Notes: generated from the letters alone by a model not told the origin. Positions 41,789 to 50,490 are shown, counted from the stretch's first letter. The stretch is 64,000 bases of DNA from Mycobacterium colombiense (GCF_001665835.1 NZ_LZSX01000099.1:37485-101484); one strand, 5' to 3'. Numbers and translations: made by a program.

Positions 41789-43177
41789 ATGAAACGACGC
41801 GCCATCCGGCTGGCGTCGGTGGTGATCGCGATCGCCGCGATCACCACCGGTTGCTCACTGGAATCCCTGTCGCAGTCCTCCGGTGTGGTCAACGTGGTGG
41901 TGGGATATCAGTCCAAGACCATCAACACCGTCACCGCGGGTACGCTGCTGCGCGCGCAGGGCTACCTGGAACACCGGCTGGCCGACATCACCACCCGTAC
42001 CGGCACCAAATACGCTGTGCGGTGGCAGGATTACGACACCGGAGCTCCGATCACCGCGCAGATGCTCGCCGAGAAGATCGACATCGGCTCGATGGGCGAC
42101 TACCCGATGCTGATCAACGGCTCCAAGACGCAGGCCAACCCGCTGGCCAAGACCGAGATCGTCTCCATCACCGGCTACAACCCCAAGGGCGCCCTGAACA
42201 TGGTGGTGGTGGCGCCCGGTTCGTCGGCGACCACGTTGCGCGACCTGGCCGGCTCCAAGGTCTCGGCGAGTGTGGGGTCGGCCGGTCACGGCACCCTGAT
42301 GCGGGCGCTGGACAGGGCCGGGATCAGGGGTGTGGAAGTGCTCAACCAGCAACCGCAGGTGGGCGCCTCTGCCTTGGAATCCGGTCAGGTGCAGGGTCTT
42401 TCGCAGTTCGTCGCCTGGCCGGGGCTGCTGGTGTTCCAGAACAAGGCCAAACTGCTGTACGACGGGGCCGAGCTGAACCTGCCCACCCTGCACGGGGTGG
42501 TGGTGCGGCGCTCGTATGCGACGTCTCATCCGGAGGTGCTGGGCGCCTTCCTGCAGGCGCAACTGGACGCCACCGACTTCCTCAACTCCAAGCCGCTGGA
42601 GGCCGCCCGGATCGTCGCCCAGGGGAGCGGCCTGCCGCAGGAAGTGGTGTACCTCTACAACGGCCCCGGTGGTACCTCGTTCGACACCACGCTCAAACCG
42701 TCCCTGGTCGAGGCGTTGAAAAACGATGTGCCGTACCTGAAGTCGATCGGCGACTTCGCCGACCTGGACGTGTCCGGCTTCGTCCAGGACGCGCCCTTGC
42801 GCACCGTATTCGGCGCCCGCGGCCTGAACTACGACGCGGCCCGGGCCGCCAGCGCCAACCCGTCCGCGCTGCGCGGGGATCCCGCCCTGGCCAGCGAACT
42901 GTGGCTGGACGGTTCGGATTCCACGCAAACGGTCGCCGACCCGGCCAGTCTGCTCCGGGCCGTGCGCGAGGCGACCGCCCGAGGCGCCAAAGTCCGTGCC
43001 GCCTATGTTCCCGACGCGGAGCTGGGCACCCGGTGGTTCGCCGACAAGGCGGTCTGGGTTCAGGACGGCCAGAACTACCTGCCGTTCGGGACGCCGGCCG
43101 GCGCACATCGCTATCTCGCCGCACACCCGGGCGGCGCCATCGTGAATTACGAGCACGCCCTTGGAGGTTCGGTATGA
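41789..43177 (+). CDS. ABC transporter substrate-binding lipoprotein with C-terminal extension
   Basis: A 462-residue lipoprotein: basic N-terminus, hydrophobic VVIAIAAITTG and lipid-acceptor Cys22. Residues ~30-330 form an SsuA/TauA/NrtA-like periplasmic-binding fold (VGYQSKTINTVTAG, IDIGSMGDYPMLINGS, GSAGHGTLMRALDRAGIRGV, LHGVVVRRSYATSHPEVLGA). Residues ~330-462 are an extension not usual for the family, containing VRAAYVPDAELGTRWFADKA and NYLPFGTPAGAHRYLAAHPG, faintly like a NosL-type metal-handling segment (low certainty). It overlaps the permease gene in ATGA. The ligand is probably an organosulfur or related anion; inference from family and context. Confidence 0.88.
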   Translation: MKRRAIRLASVVIAIAAITTGCSLESLSQSSGVVNVVVGYQSKTINTVTAGTLLRAQGYLEHRLADITTRTGTKYAVRWQDYDTGAPITAQMLAEKIDIGSMGDYPMLINGSKTQANPLAKTEIVSITGYNPKGALNMVVVAPGSSATTLRDLAGSKVSASVGSAGHGTLMRALDRAGIRGVEVLNQQPQVGASALESGQVQGLSQFVAWPGLLVFQNKAKLLYDGAELNLPTLHGVVVRRSYATSHPEVLGAFLQAQLDATDFLNSKPLEAARIVAQGSGLPQEVVYLYNGPGGTSFDTTLKPSLVEALKNDVPYLKSIGDFADLDVSGFVQDAPLRTVFGARGLNYDAARAASANPSALRGDPALASELWLDGSDSTQTVADPASLLRAVREATARGAKVRAAYVPDAELGTRWFADKAVWVQDGQNYLPFGTPAGAHRYLAAHPGGAIVNYEHALGGSV

Positions 43178-44049
43178 CCGCTTATCTCACCGGCGACCCG
43201 GCAGCCCCGGTGTCGGCGCAAGTCGTCGACGCGGTACCGGCCGCGGCCACCCCGCGACGTGCCGGCTCGCCATGGCAGTGGCGGCTGCTGCGGCTCGCCT
43301 CGGTCGCCGCCGCGATCGGGTTGTGGCAGGCGCTCACCGCCGACAAGGTCCGGCTGCTGCTGCGCTTCGACACGCTGCCCACCGTCACCGAGATCGTGCA
43401 CGCGCTGGGACGCCGGCTCGGAACCTCCGAGTACTGGCTTGACCTGGCGCAGTCGCTGATCCGTATCCTCACCGGCTTCGGATTGGCCGCGGTGGTCGGG
43501 GTCGCGACGGGCGTGCTGCTGGGGCGTTCCCGCTTGTTCGCCAACACCTTCGGCCCGCTCACGGAGTTGGTCAGACCCGTCCCGGCCATCGCGATGGTGC
43601 CGGTGGCGATCCTGCTGTTCCCGACCGACGAGGCCGGCATCGTGTTCATCACCTTCCTCGCGGCGTACTTCCCGATCCTGGTCAGCACCCGGCACGCGGT
43701 GCGGGCGCTGCCCACGCTGTGGGAGGACTCGGTGCGCACCCTCGGCGGCGGCCGGTGGGATGTGCTGAAGCAGGTGGTGCTGCCGGGCATCCTGCCGGGA
43801 GTGTTCGGCGGCCTGTCGGTCGGTATGGGCGTGGCGTGGATCTGCGTGATCTCCGCGGAGATGATCTCGGGCCGACTCGGGATCGGCTATCGCACCTGGC
43901 AGGACTACACCGTGCTGGCCTATCCCCAGGTGTTCGTCGGGATCATCACCATCGGCGTGCTGGGTTTCGCGACGGCGGCGACCGTCGAGGTCGTGGGCCG
44001 TCGGGTGACCGGCTGGCTGCCGCGTGCGGAGGAGGAAGGCCGGCAATGA
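43174..44049 (+). CDS. ABC transporter permease (SsuC/TauC-like)
   Basis: A 291-residue permease with about six membrane helices of the binding-protein-dependent transport family 1. The EAA cytoplasmic loop is visible as WEDSVRTLGGGRWDVLKQVV, followed by LPGILPGVFGGLSVGMGVAW. The N-terminal ~35 residues are hydrophilic and Pro/Ala-rich. It starts in ATGA with the binding protein and ends in ATGA with the ATPase. Its closest functional classes are sulfonate, taurine and nitrate importers. Confidence 0.92.
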   Translation: MTAYLTGDPAAPVSAQVVDAVPAAATPRRAGSPWQWRLLRLASVAAAIGLWQALTADKVRLLLRFDTLPTVTEIVHALGRRLGTSEYWLDLAQSLIRILTGFGLAAVVGVATGVLLGRSRLFANTFGPLTELVRPVPAIAMVPVAILLFPTDEAGIVFITFLAAYFPILVSTRHAVRALPTLWEDSVRTLGGGRWDVLKQVVLPGILPGVFGGLSVGMGVAWICVISAEMISGRLGIGYRTWQDYTVLAYPQVFVGIITIGVLGFATAATVEVVGRRVTGWLPRAEEEGRQ

Positions 44050-44798
44050 CTTTGAAAAAGGCTGGAGTGAGTCTGGAACTGGATCGAGTTCGCTTGTCCT
44101 ACACCGGAAGACCGGTGATCGACGGGCTGAGCCTGACGGTGCGGCCCGGGGAGATCCTGGTGCTCACCGGCCCCTCGGGCTGCGGCAAGTCGACGGTGCT
44201 GCGGGCCTTGGCGGGGCTGCTGCGGCCCGACGACGGCCGGATCGTCGCCGACGGCGACGAGGTCACGACCACCTCGGGCGACCGGGGCATGGTGTTCCAG
44301 GACAACGCGTTGCTGCCGTGGCGCACCGTGCGATCCAACATCGAGTTGGCCCTGAGGCTGCGAGGCGTCGCCCGGACCGGCCGGCGCGCCGAGGCCGACC
44401 GCTGGATCGCCGAGCTCGGTCTCACCGGCTTCGGCGACTATCTGCCCAAGAGCCTGTCCGGCGGCATGCGGCAGCGCGTCCAGCTGGCCCGCGGGCTGGC
44501 CGGGGCGCCGCGCGCGGTGATGATGGACGAGCCGTTCGGCGCGCTGGACACCCAGACACGGACGGCCATGCAGCGGCTGCTGATCGACACCTGGCGTGCC
44601 CACCCGACGACGATCGTCTTCGTCACCCACGACGTCGACGAGGCGCTGCTGCTGGGCGATCGCATCGCCGTACTGGGCAAGGCCGGTCAGCCGCTGCGCA
44701 CCCTGGTCGACGTGCCGGAGCCGCGCGTCGACCGGCAGCGCGCCGCGCTGCGCGCCGAAGTCATTGCGGCACTGAATCACTCGGCGGTGGCGGCATGA
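44046..44798 (+). CDS. ABC transporter ATP-binding protein (SsuB/TauB-like)
   Basis: A 250-residue ATPase. Walker A GPSGCGKSTVLRALAGL, Q-loop VFQDNALLPWRTVRSNIE, signature LSGGMRQRVQLARGLA, Walker B AVMMDEPFGALD and the switch His in FVTHDVDEALLLGDRI are all present. The LLPWRT form is characteristic of the nitrate/sulfonate/taurine branch. ATGA overlaps on both sides place it between the permease and the flavoprotein. Confidence 0.95.
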   Translation: MTLKKAGVSLELDRVRLSYTGRPVIDGLSLTVRPGEILVLTGPSGCGKSTVLRALAGLLRPDDGRIVADGDEVTTTSGDRGMVFQDNALLPWRTVRSNIELALRLRGVARTGRRAEADRWIAELGLTGFGDYLPKSLSGGMRQRVQLARGLAGAPRAVMMDEPFGALDTQTRTAMQRLLIDTWRAHPTTIVFVTHDVDEALLLGDRIAVLGKAGQPLRTLVDVPEPRVDRQRAALRAEVIAALNHSAVAA

Positions 44799-47521
44799 TG
44801 CAGATTCCCGACCCGGCGGCCCCGGTCCGGCTTGACTGTGACGTCCTGGTCATCGGCGGCGGCACCGCGGGCACCATGGCGGCGCTGTCGGCCGCCGAGA
44901 ACGGCGCGCAGGTGCTGCTGCTGGAGAAGGCGCACGTGCGTCACTCCGGCGCCCTGGCGATGGGCATGGACGGTGTCAACAACGCGGTGATCCCCGGCAA
45001 GGCCGAACCCGAGGACTACGTCGCCGAGATCACCCGCGCCAACGACGGAATCGTCAACCAGCGCACCGTGTATCAGACCGCCACCCGGGGCTTTGCGATG
45101 GTGCAGCGGCTGGAGCGGTACGGCGTGAAGTTCGAGAAGAACGAGCACGGCGAGTACGCCGTGCGCCGGGTGCACCGCTCGGGCTCCTACGTGCTGCCGA
45201 TGCCCGAAGGCAAGGACGTCAAGAAGGCGCTGTATCGCGTGCTGCGGCAACGGTCGATGCGCGAGAAGATCCAGATCGAGAACCGGCTGATGCCGGTGCG
45301 GGTGCTGACCCACGAGGGCAGGGCCGTGGGTGCGGCGGCGCTGAACACCCGCACCGGTGAATTCGTCACGGTCGGCGCCAAGGCGGTCATTTTGGCCACC
45401 GGTGCTTGCGGCCGGCTCGGCCTGCCCGCGTCGGGCTACCTGTACGGCACCTACGAGAACCCCACCAACGCCGGCGACGGCTACTCGATGGCCTACCACG
45501 CGGGCGCGGAGCTGTCCGGCATCGAGTGTTTCCAGGTCAACCCGTTGATCAAGGACTACAACGGCCCGGCATGTGCGTACGTCGCCAATCCCTTCGGCGG
45601 CTATCAGGTCAACGCGCACGGCGAGCGGTTCGTCGACTCCGACTACTGGTCGGGGCAGATGATGGCCGAGGTCAAAACCGAGATCGACTCCGCGCGCGGA
45701 CCCATCTACCTCAAGGTGTCGCACCTGCCCGACGAGACGCTGACCGCGCTGGAAAGCATCCTGCACACCACCGAGCGGCCCACCCGGGGCACCTTCCACG
45801 CCAACCGCGGCCACGACTACCGCACCCACGACATCGAGATGCACATCTCCGAAATCGGCTTGTGTAGTGGGCACTCCGCGTCGGGGGTGTGGGTCGACGA
45901 GCACGCCCGCACCACGGTGCCCGGGCTGTACGCCGCCGGCGACATGGCCTGCGTGCCGCACAACTACATGATCGGGGCATTCGTGTTCGGCGACCTGGCC
46001 GGCACGCACGCCGCCTCGACCCTGGCCGACGTCGCTGCACCGCAACAGCTTCCGGAGGATCAGGTGCGCGAGGCGCACGAGCTGATCTACCGGCCGCTGC
46101 GGCATCCGGACGGCCCGCCGCAACCCCAGGTCGAATACAAGCTGCGCCGCTTCGTCAACGACTACGTCGCGCCGCCCAAGACCGGGGCCAAGCTGTCGCT
46201 GGCCATCCGCACCTTCGAGCGGATGAGCGCCGAGATCGCCGAGATGGGCGCCCGCAATCCGCACGAGCTGATGCGCGCGGTGGAGGTGACGTTCATCCGC
46301 GACTGCGCCGAGATGGCCGCCCGTTCGTCGCACACCCGCACCGAATCCCGTTGGGGCCTCTATCACGATCGCGCCGACCTGCCCGGCCGCGACGACAACC
46401 AGTGGGGCTATCACCTCAACCTGCGCAAAGCGACCCAAGGCGACGCCGAAAAAGGAATGGTGTTCCTCAAGCGGCCGGTGGCACCGTATTTCGTGCCGGT
46501 CCCGGAGTTCGACGGCCTGCCGCCCACCGACCGGACCGTGTACCCGGTGGAGCAGCCGCCGCTGGTCGGCGGTCAGGCGCCGGCCACCGCGGTGTCGCGA
46601 ATCGGCTCCGCCACAACCGCGTTCGAGCCGCCGTCACCGCGCATCGCCGAGGTCCTGGCGCTCGAGGAGCCCACGATGATCGACCTCGATCCCTACCTTG
46701 CCGACGCGGATCCCGGCGTGCGCCGCACCGCGGTGTCGACGCTGACCGAGCACATCCCCGACGGGTATGCGCCGGCCCTGGTGGCCGCGCTGAAGGACGG
46801 CGATGCCTCGGTCCGCCTCACCAGCGCCGACGGCATCCGCGAGCTGGTCGAGGTGTTGCCGCAGCCGGAAAGCGTTCGCGAGCACCTGGATTCGGTCGAT
46901 CGGGTGGTGCGCGCGGCCTCGCTGTACGTGCTGGCCGCCCGCCGGGCCGGTGACGCCGCGCAATACCGTCGCGCGCTCGACGACGCCGATCATCGGGTGC
47001 GCATCGAGGCCGTGCGCGCGCTGGTGTCCGTCGACGACGTGGCTGGTGTCGTCGCCGCCGCCGGTGACGAGAACCGCGAGGTCCGCATCGCCGCGGCCGC
47101 CGGACTGGCGACGCTAAGGGCGACAGCAGCCCCAGCTAGCCGGGCCGTGCGCCGGCTGGTCGGCGACTCCGACCCGCTGGTTCGCGCCGCTGCGCTGGCC
47201 GCGCTGGGTCAATTGGGTTGCGGCCAAGACGATTACGCCGCCATCAAGCAGGCGCTGCGGGCGCCGGCCTGGCAGGTGCGGGAAGGCGCGGCCCGCGCGC
47301 TGGCCGGCGCCCCGGTCGACTTCGCGGTTCCGCATCTGTCCGAGGCGCTGGGCGACGCCCATCTGGACGTGCGCAAGGCGGCCGTGCTCAGCCTGACCCG
47401 CTGGGCAGGGGAGCCAGCCGCCCGGGACGCGCTGGGGCTTGCGCTCAAAGACGGCGACGCCGACGTGCGGGCCTACGCCCGCCGGGCGCTCGAGCAGGAC
47501 AGCTTGGCGGAAGAAGGCTAA
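44795..47521 (+). CDS. AprA/FrdA-like flavoprotein fused to C-terminal HEAT repeats
   Basis: A 908-residue protein. The N-terminal FAD-binding Rossmann motif is CDVLVIGGGTAGTMAALSAA. It is followed by KAHVRHSGALAMGMDGVNN, which resembles the RSGAVAQGLSAIN segment of adenylylsulfate reductase alpha subunits. SGHSASGVWVDEHARTTVPG, LYAAGDMACVPHN and MIGAFVFGDLAGTHAA match the FAD/C-terminal part of the fumarate/adenylylsulfate reductase flavoprotein family. Residues ~629-905 are a run of HEAT-type helix pairs (DPYLADADPGVRRTAVSTL, AALKDGDASVRL, LALKDGDADVRAYARRALEQ). As last gene of the operon, it likely takes electrons from or gives them to the ferredoxin at 41533. The substrate is unknown; oxidation or reduction of an imported sulfur compound is my inference. 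Confidence 0.88.
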   Translation: MMQIPDPAAPVRLDCDVLVIGGGTAGTMAALSAAENGAQVLLLEKAHVRHSGALAMGMDGVNNAVIPGKAEPEDYVAEITRANDGIVNQRTVYQTATRGFAMVQRLERYGVKFEKNEHGEYAVRRVHRSGSYVLPMPEGKDVKKALYRVLRQRSMREKIQIENRLMPVRVLTHEGRAVGAAALNTRTGEFVTVGAKAVILATGACGRLGLPASGYLYGTYENPTNAGDGYSMAYHAGAELSGIECFQVNPLIKDYNGPACAYVANPFGGYQVNAHGERFVDSDYWSGQMMAEVKTEIDSARGPIYLKVSHLPDETLTALESILHTTERPTRGTFHANRGHDYRTHDIEMHISEIGLCSGHSASGVWVDEHARTTVPGLYAAGDMACVPHNYMIGAFVFGDLAGTHAASTLADVAAPQQLPEDQVREAHELIYRPLRHPDGPPQPQVEYKLRRFVNDYVAPPKTGAKLSLAIRTFERMSAEIAEMGARNPHELMRAVEVTFIRDCAEMAARSSHTRTESRWGLYHDRADLPGRDDNQWGYHLNLRKATQGDAEKGMVFLKRPVAPYFVPVPEFDGLPPTDRTVYPVEQPPLVGGQAPATAVSRIGSATTAFEPPSPRIAEVLALEEPTMIDLDPYLADADPGVRRTAVSTLTEHIPDGYAPALVAALKDGDASVRLTSADGIRELVEVLPQPESVREHLDSVDRVVRAASLYVLAARRAGDAAQYRRALDDADHRVRIEAVRALVSVDDVAGVVAAAGDENREVRIAAAAGLATLRATAAPASRAVRRLVGDSDPLVRAAALAALGQLGCGQDDYAAIKQALRAPAWQVREGAARALAGAPVDFAVPHLSEALGDAHLDVRKAAVLSLTRWAGEPAARDALGLALKDGDADVRAYARRALEQDSLAEEG

Positions 47522-48061
47522 TCAGCGCAGGATCTTGGCGTACAGCAGGCTGTCCTGCGGTTCGGGCCCCATCGTAGGGTAGACCGCGTGCCGGGCCAGT
47601 CGCCCCTCCAGAAAGAAGCCGGCGTGCTCGAGCAGCCGCGCCGAGCGCTCGTTGTCCACACTGCAGGTGGCCCAGACGCGGTACACCTCGCGATCGGCGT
47701 CGAGCGCGGTGAGCAGCATGCCGAGCACCTCGGACATCAATCCCTTGCCCCACCACCGCCTGCCCAGGCAGTAGCCGACCTCGACCGAATGCGGTGCGGT
47801 GCGCCGGCAGCTGGCCAACCCGATCACCTCGCCGCGGTGCCGCGACTCGATGACCCACGTCTTCTCGTCCGCGCTGGCGTTGAGTTTTTCGGTGATCACG
47901 CGCCGCGTCGCGGCCACGTCGGGGTGCGGCGCCCACAACAGATACTTGGTGACCTGCGGGTCGCGGGCGACCCGCTGGAACAGCGCCCCGGCGTCGTCGA
48001 GTGTGGGTAGGCGCAGCAGCAGCCGCGGACCGCTGATGCGGTCGGGTGGGTATTCGGGCAT
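47522..48061 (-). CDS. GNAT-family N-acetyltransferase (RimJ-like)
   Basis: A 179-residue GNAT protein of the RimJ/RimL type. N-terminal RLLLRLPTLDDAGALFQRVA, acetyl-CoA-binding VEVGYCLGRRWWGKGLMSEV and C-terminal VWATCSVDNERSARLLEHAG with FFLEGRLARHA are typical. It begins directly after the flavoprotein stop on the opposite strand (converging) and is read in the same direction as the upstream beta-lactamase-like gene, 12 bases away. The acceptor is unknown. Confidence 0.92.
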   Translation of the reverse strand: MPEYPPDRISGPRLLLRLPTLDDAGALFQRVARDPQVTKYLLWAPHPDVAATRRVITEKLNASADEKTWVIESRHRGEVIGLASCRRTAPHSVEVGYCLGRRWWGKGLMSEVLGMLLTALDADREVYRVWATCSVDNERSARLLEHAGFFLEGRLARHAVYPTMGPEPQDSLLYAKILR

Positions 48062-48073
48062 CGGGATGTGACT

Positions 48074-49288
48074 TTAAAGGTCGAGGGCGCGATAGGTGTT
48101 GCGGACGAATCGCGGTTGCGCCGTGCGGAGTTTGGCCAGCGACGTGTTTCCGGCGACGGCGGTGGCGGCGTCGACGGTCAGGTCCGGCAGGTTCTGAATC
48201 AGGTAGAGCAGGATCAGGTCCGCACTGGGGTCGGCCTGCCACCAGGTCCCGTAGGCGCCGGGCCAGCTGAACGTGCCGAGGCCGCCGGGCCCGAAAAGCG
48301 GTGTGCTCTTGGCCGGATCGGTCACCAGGGACAGGTTCAGCCCGAAGCCGCGGCCGACCCAGTACGGCGCGCCCAGAAAGTTGTGCCGCTTCTGCTCCTC
48401 GGTGAGCCGGTCGGTCCGCATCGACCGGACCGACTCTTCCGAGAGCACCCGCACGCCGTCGACCGTTCCACCGGCGAGCAGCATCCGCACGAACCGCAGG
48501 TAATCGTCTGCGCTCGACCACAATCCGCCGCCGGCATTGCAGAACGAGGGCGGCGTGATGTGCGGTGGGCCCATCACGCCGTGATGCAGCCGGCTCTGTT
48601 CGTCGAGTGAGTACATGGTCGCCGCGCGCCGCCGGGCCTCGGGTGAGACGAAGAACCCGGTGTCGCTCATGCCCGCCGGGCCCAGGATCCGTTCATCGAG
48701 CACCTCATGGAACGGCTTGCCCTCGATGCGGGAGGCGATGACGCCCAGCAGGTCGATGGAGTGGCTGTAGGTGACCCGGTCACCGGGCTGATGCACCAGC
48801 GGCAGCTTGGCCAGCTCGGCCAGCCAGGCGTCCGGGCCCTGATTAAAGGGCAGCCGCATGTAGGCCTTGGAGATCGGCCCTGACACCGAGAAGCCGTAGG
48901 CCAGCCCACTGGTGTGGGTGAGCAGATCCTCGATCAGCATGGTGCGGTCCACCGGGTGCGTCCGGTCGAGCGCGCCATGCGGATCGTCGAGCACCCGCAC
49001 GTCGGCCAACTCCGGCGCCCAGCGGGTCACCGGATCTTTGAGCGTCAGCTTGCCGTCGTCGACCAGGCTCATCACCGTCGCGACCGTCACCGGCTTGGTC
49101 ATCGACGCGATGCGAAACAGCGTGTCGCGCTGCATCGGCAGACCCGCGTCCACGTCGCGGTAGCCGATTTCGTTGATCTGCAGCAGTTCTCCGCGCTGCC
49201 AGACCACCGTCACCGCGCCGGCGAGCAGGCCGGCGTCGCACACCTCACGAATGGAGGCGGCATTGCCATTGAGGGACGAGCGATTCAC
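48074..49288 (-). CDS. Class C beta-lactamase-like serine hydrolase
   Basis: A 404-residue serine hydrolase of the beta-lactamase/EstB/DD-peptidase superfamily. The nucleophile is Ser62 in the S-x-x-K motif (FRIASMTKPVTVATVMSL). A Tyr-containing YSHSIDLLGVIASRIEGKPF stands for the second motif. GPGGLGTFSWPGAYGTWWQA resembles the third region seen in EstB esterases. There is no signal peptide, which argues for a cytoplasmic esterase or amidase rather than a secreted lactamase. It may be cotranscribed with the GNAT gene. Confidence 0.9.
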   Translation of the reverse strand: MNRSSLNGNAASIREVCDAGLLAGAVTVVWQRGELLQINEIGYRDVDAGLPMQRDTLFRIASMTKPVTVATVMSLVDDGKLTLKDPVTRWAPELADVRVLDDPHGALDRTHPVDRTMLIEDLLTHTSGLAYGFSVSGPISKAYMRLPFNQGPDAWLAELAKLPLVHQPGDRVTYSHSIDLLGVIASRIEGKPFHEVLDERILGPAGMSDTGFFVSPEARRRAATMYSLDEQSRLHHGVMGPPHITPPSFCNAGGGLWSSADDYLRFVRMLLAGGTVDGVRVLSEESVRSMRTDRLTEEQKRHNFLGAPYWVGRGFGLNLSLVTDPAKSTPLFGPGGLGTFSWPGAYGTWWQADPSADLILLYLIQNLPDLTVDAATAVAGNTSLAKLRTAQPRFVRNTYRALDL

Positions 49289-49320
49289 CTGGTCAGGTTA
49301 GCGGGCCGGTCGTGCGGTCC

Positions 49321-49752
49321 TCAGATTCGGTCGATCCCGGCGATCAGGGTGGCCACCCCGGACGTGAGTACGCCCGCGATCAGTAGCGTCGCGCCGAGCC
49401 ACACGCTCGCGATCATCCGGTTCGGGCGCGCCGGGTTGCGGCCGAGCACCGATAGGAAGAATCCCGCGGGCATCATGATGGCGGCCAGCAGCACGGCGAT
49501 CGCCCCGCCGTTGGCCCAACCGGGGCTCGCGCCCGCGGCGTTGCCCAGTACCGACAGCAGTAGGCCCAGCATCACGAGCACACCGGCGTGCGCGTGGCCG
49601 GCTCGAAAAAACGATTTCTGCAGGCCGTTGGCTTCGTGGTTCCCGGTGACCACGCGAAGTAAGAAGACGCCGCCGGACGCGATGGTGACGACCGAGATGA
49701 TGGTGGCCCCCAGCGTGACGCTCATGAACGGGGCGATCAGCGAGGTGCTCAT
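49321..49752 (-). CDS. Four-helix membrane protein, MerR-regulated candidate
   Basis: A 143-residue protein with four predicted membrane helices (LGATIISVVTIASGGVFLLR, AHAGVLVMLGLLLSVLG, AIAVLLAAIMMPAGFFLSVL, WLGATLLIAGVLTSGVATLI). A His/Ala motif in FFRAGHAHAGVLVMLG may be functional. ATG 49752 is preceded by AGGAAG at good spacing, which decides it over ATG 49770. It is divergent from the MerR regulator, and the 38-bp palindrome lies between them, so it is the likely target. Family not recognised beyond uncharacterised membrane proteins. Confidence 0.82.
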   Translation of the reverse strand: MSTSLIAPFMSVTLGATIISVVTIASGGVFLLRVVTGNHEANGLQKSFFRAGHAHAGVLVMLGLLLSVLGNAAGASPGWANGGAIAVLLAAIMMPAGFFLSVLGRNPARPNRMIASVWLGATLLIAGVLTSGVATLIAGIDRI

Positions 49753-49782
49753 AAAACTTCCTGACGTCATAAGCCGGGGTTA

Positions 49783-49820
49783 GATACTTCTACTATCCAA
49801 TAGTGGATAGTAGAAGTATC
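49783..49820. promoter_or_regulatory. 38-bp near-perfect palindrome between divergent genes
   Basis: Arms gatacttctactatcca (49783-49799) and its exact reverse complement (49804-49820) flank a 4-base centre, atag. It sits 31 bases from the membrane-protein start and 44 bases from the MerR-family start. It is AT-rich relative to its surroundings. This is the expected form of an operator bound by the adjacent regulator and controlling both promoters. Confidence 0.8.
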
Positions 49821-49863
49821 CAATGTCAAGATGTTCTGGCAAGACTTTCGAAGGAGCGCTTCC

Positions 49864-50490
49864 GTGCTGATGTCGGAGCTGGCGAGTCGCACCAATGTGC
49901 CGGTGCCGACGATCAAGTTCTACCTACGTGAGGGCGTGCTGATGCCGGGCCGCGTCGTCAGCTCGACTCGCGCCCACTACGACGAGCTCCACGTCCGACG
50001 GATCGCGCTGATCAGGGCGCTGTCCGCGATCGGTCTCTCGATCTCCCAGATCAGTTCCGTTGTCGGACTCATCGACCACCCGGGCCGGTCGCTTTTCGCG
50101 ACGCTGGGTGCGGCGACAGCGGCGCTTTCGCGGCCCGCTCAACCCGCAAGCGGTGAGGACTGCGCACGGGCTCGGGCCGCGCTGTCGGCGCTTGACTTCG
50201 TGGTGCCCGACGATCTTCCCGCGGTAGCGCAGCTTGACCGCGCGCTCGCCGACGCCGAGGCCGCGGGCGTGCCGATGACCGAGGATCGGTTGCGCGCATA
50301 CGCGCCGCACATCAGTGCCATCGCCAACTACGACATCGAGCAGATGCCGCTGGAACCCCCAACGGCGGCAATCGAATACGCCGTCCTCGGGACGATCTTC
50401 TACGAACCGATCCTCGCGGCACTGCGCCGCATCGCGCATGCCCACCTGGCCGCGCAACGCCTGGCCGAGGGCGGGTCAGCCCTCGATTAG
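49864..50490 (+). CDS. MerR-family transcriptional regulator
   Basis: A 208-residue regulator. The N-terminal MerR winged helix-turn-helix is LASRTNVPVPTIKFYLREGV, followed by the wing/recognition part (RAHYDELHVRRIALIRALSA, IGLSISQISSVVGLID). The C-terminal ~120 residues are helical and Ala-rich without Cys ligand motifs, so a metal-sensing role is unlikely. GTG 49864 is chosen because AAGGAG lies 7 bases upstream. It diverges from the four-helix membrane protein across a 38-bp dyad. Confidence 0.9.
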   Translation: MLMSELASRTNVPVPTIKFYLREGVLMPGRVVSSTRAHYDELHVRRIALIRALSAIGLSISQISSVVGLIDHPGRSLFATLGAATAALSRPAQPASGEDCARARAALSALDFVVPDDLPAVAQLDRALADAEAAGVPMTEDRLRAYAPHISAIANYDIEQMPLEPPTAAIEYAVLGTIFYEPILAALRRIAHAHLAAQRLAEGGSALD

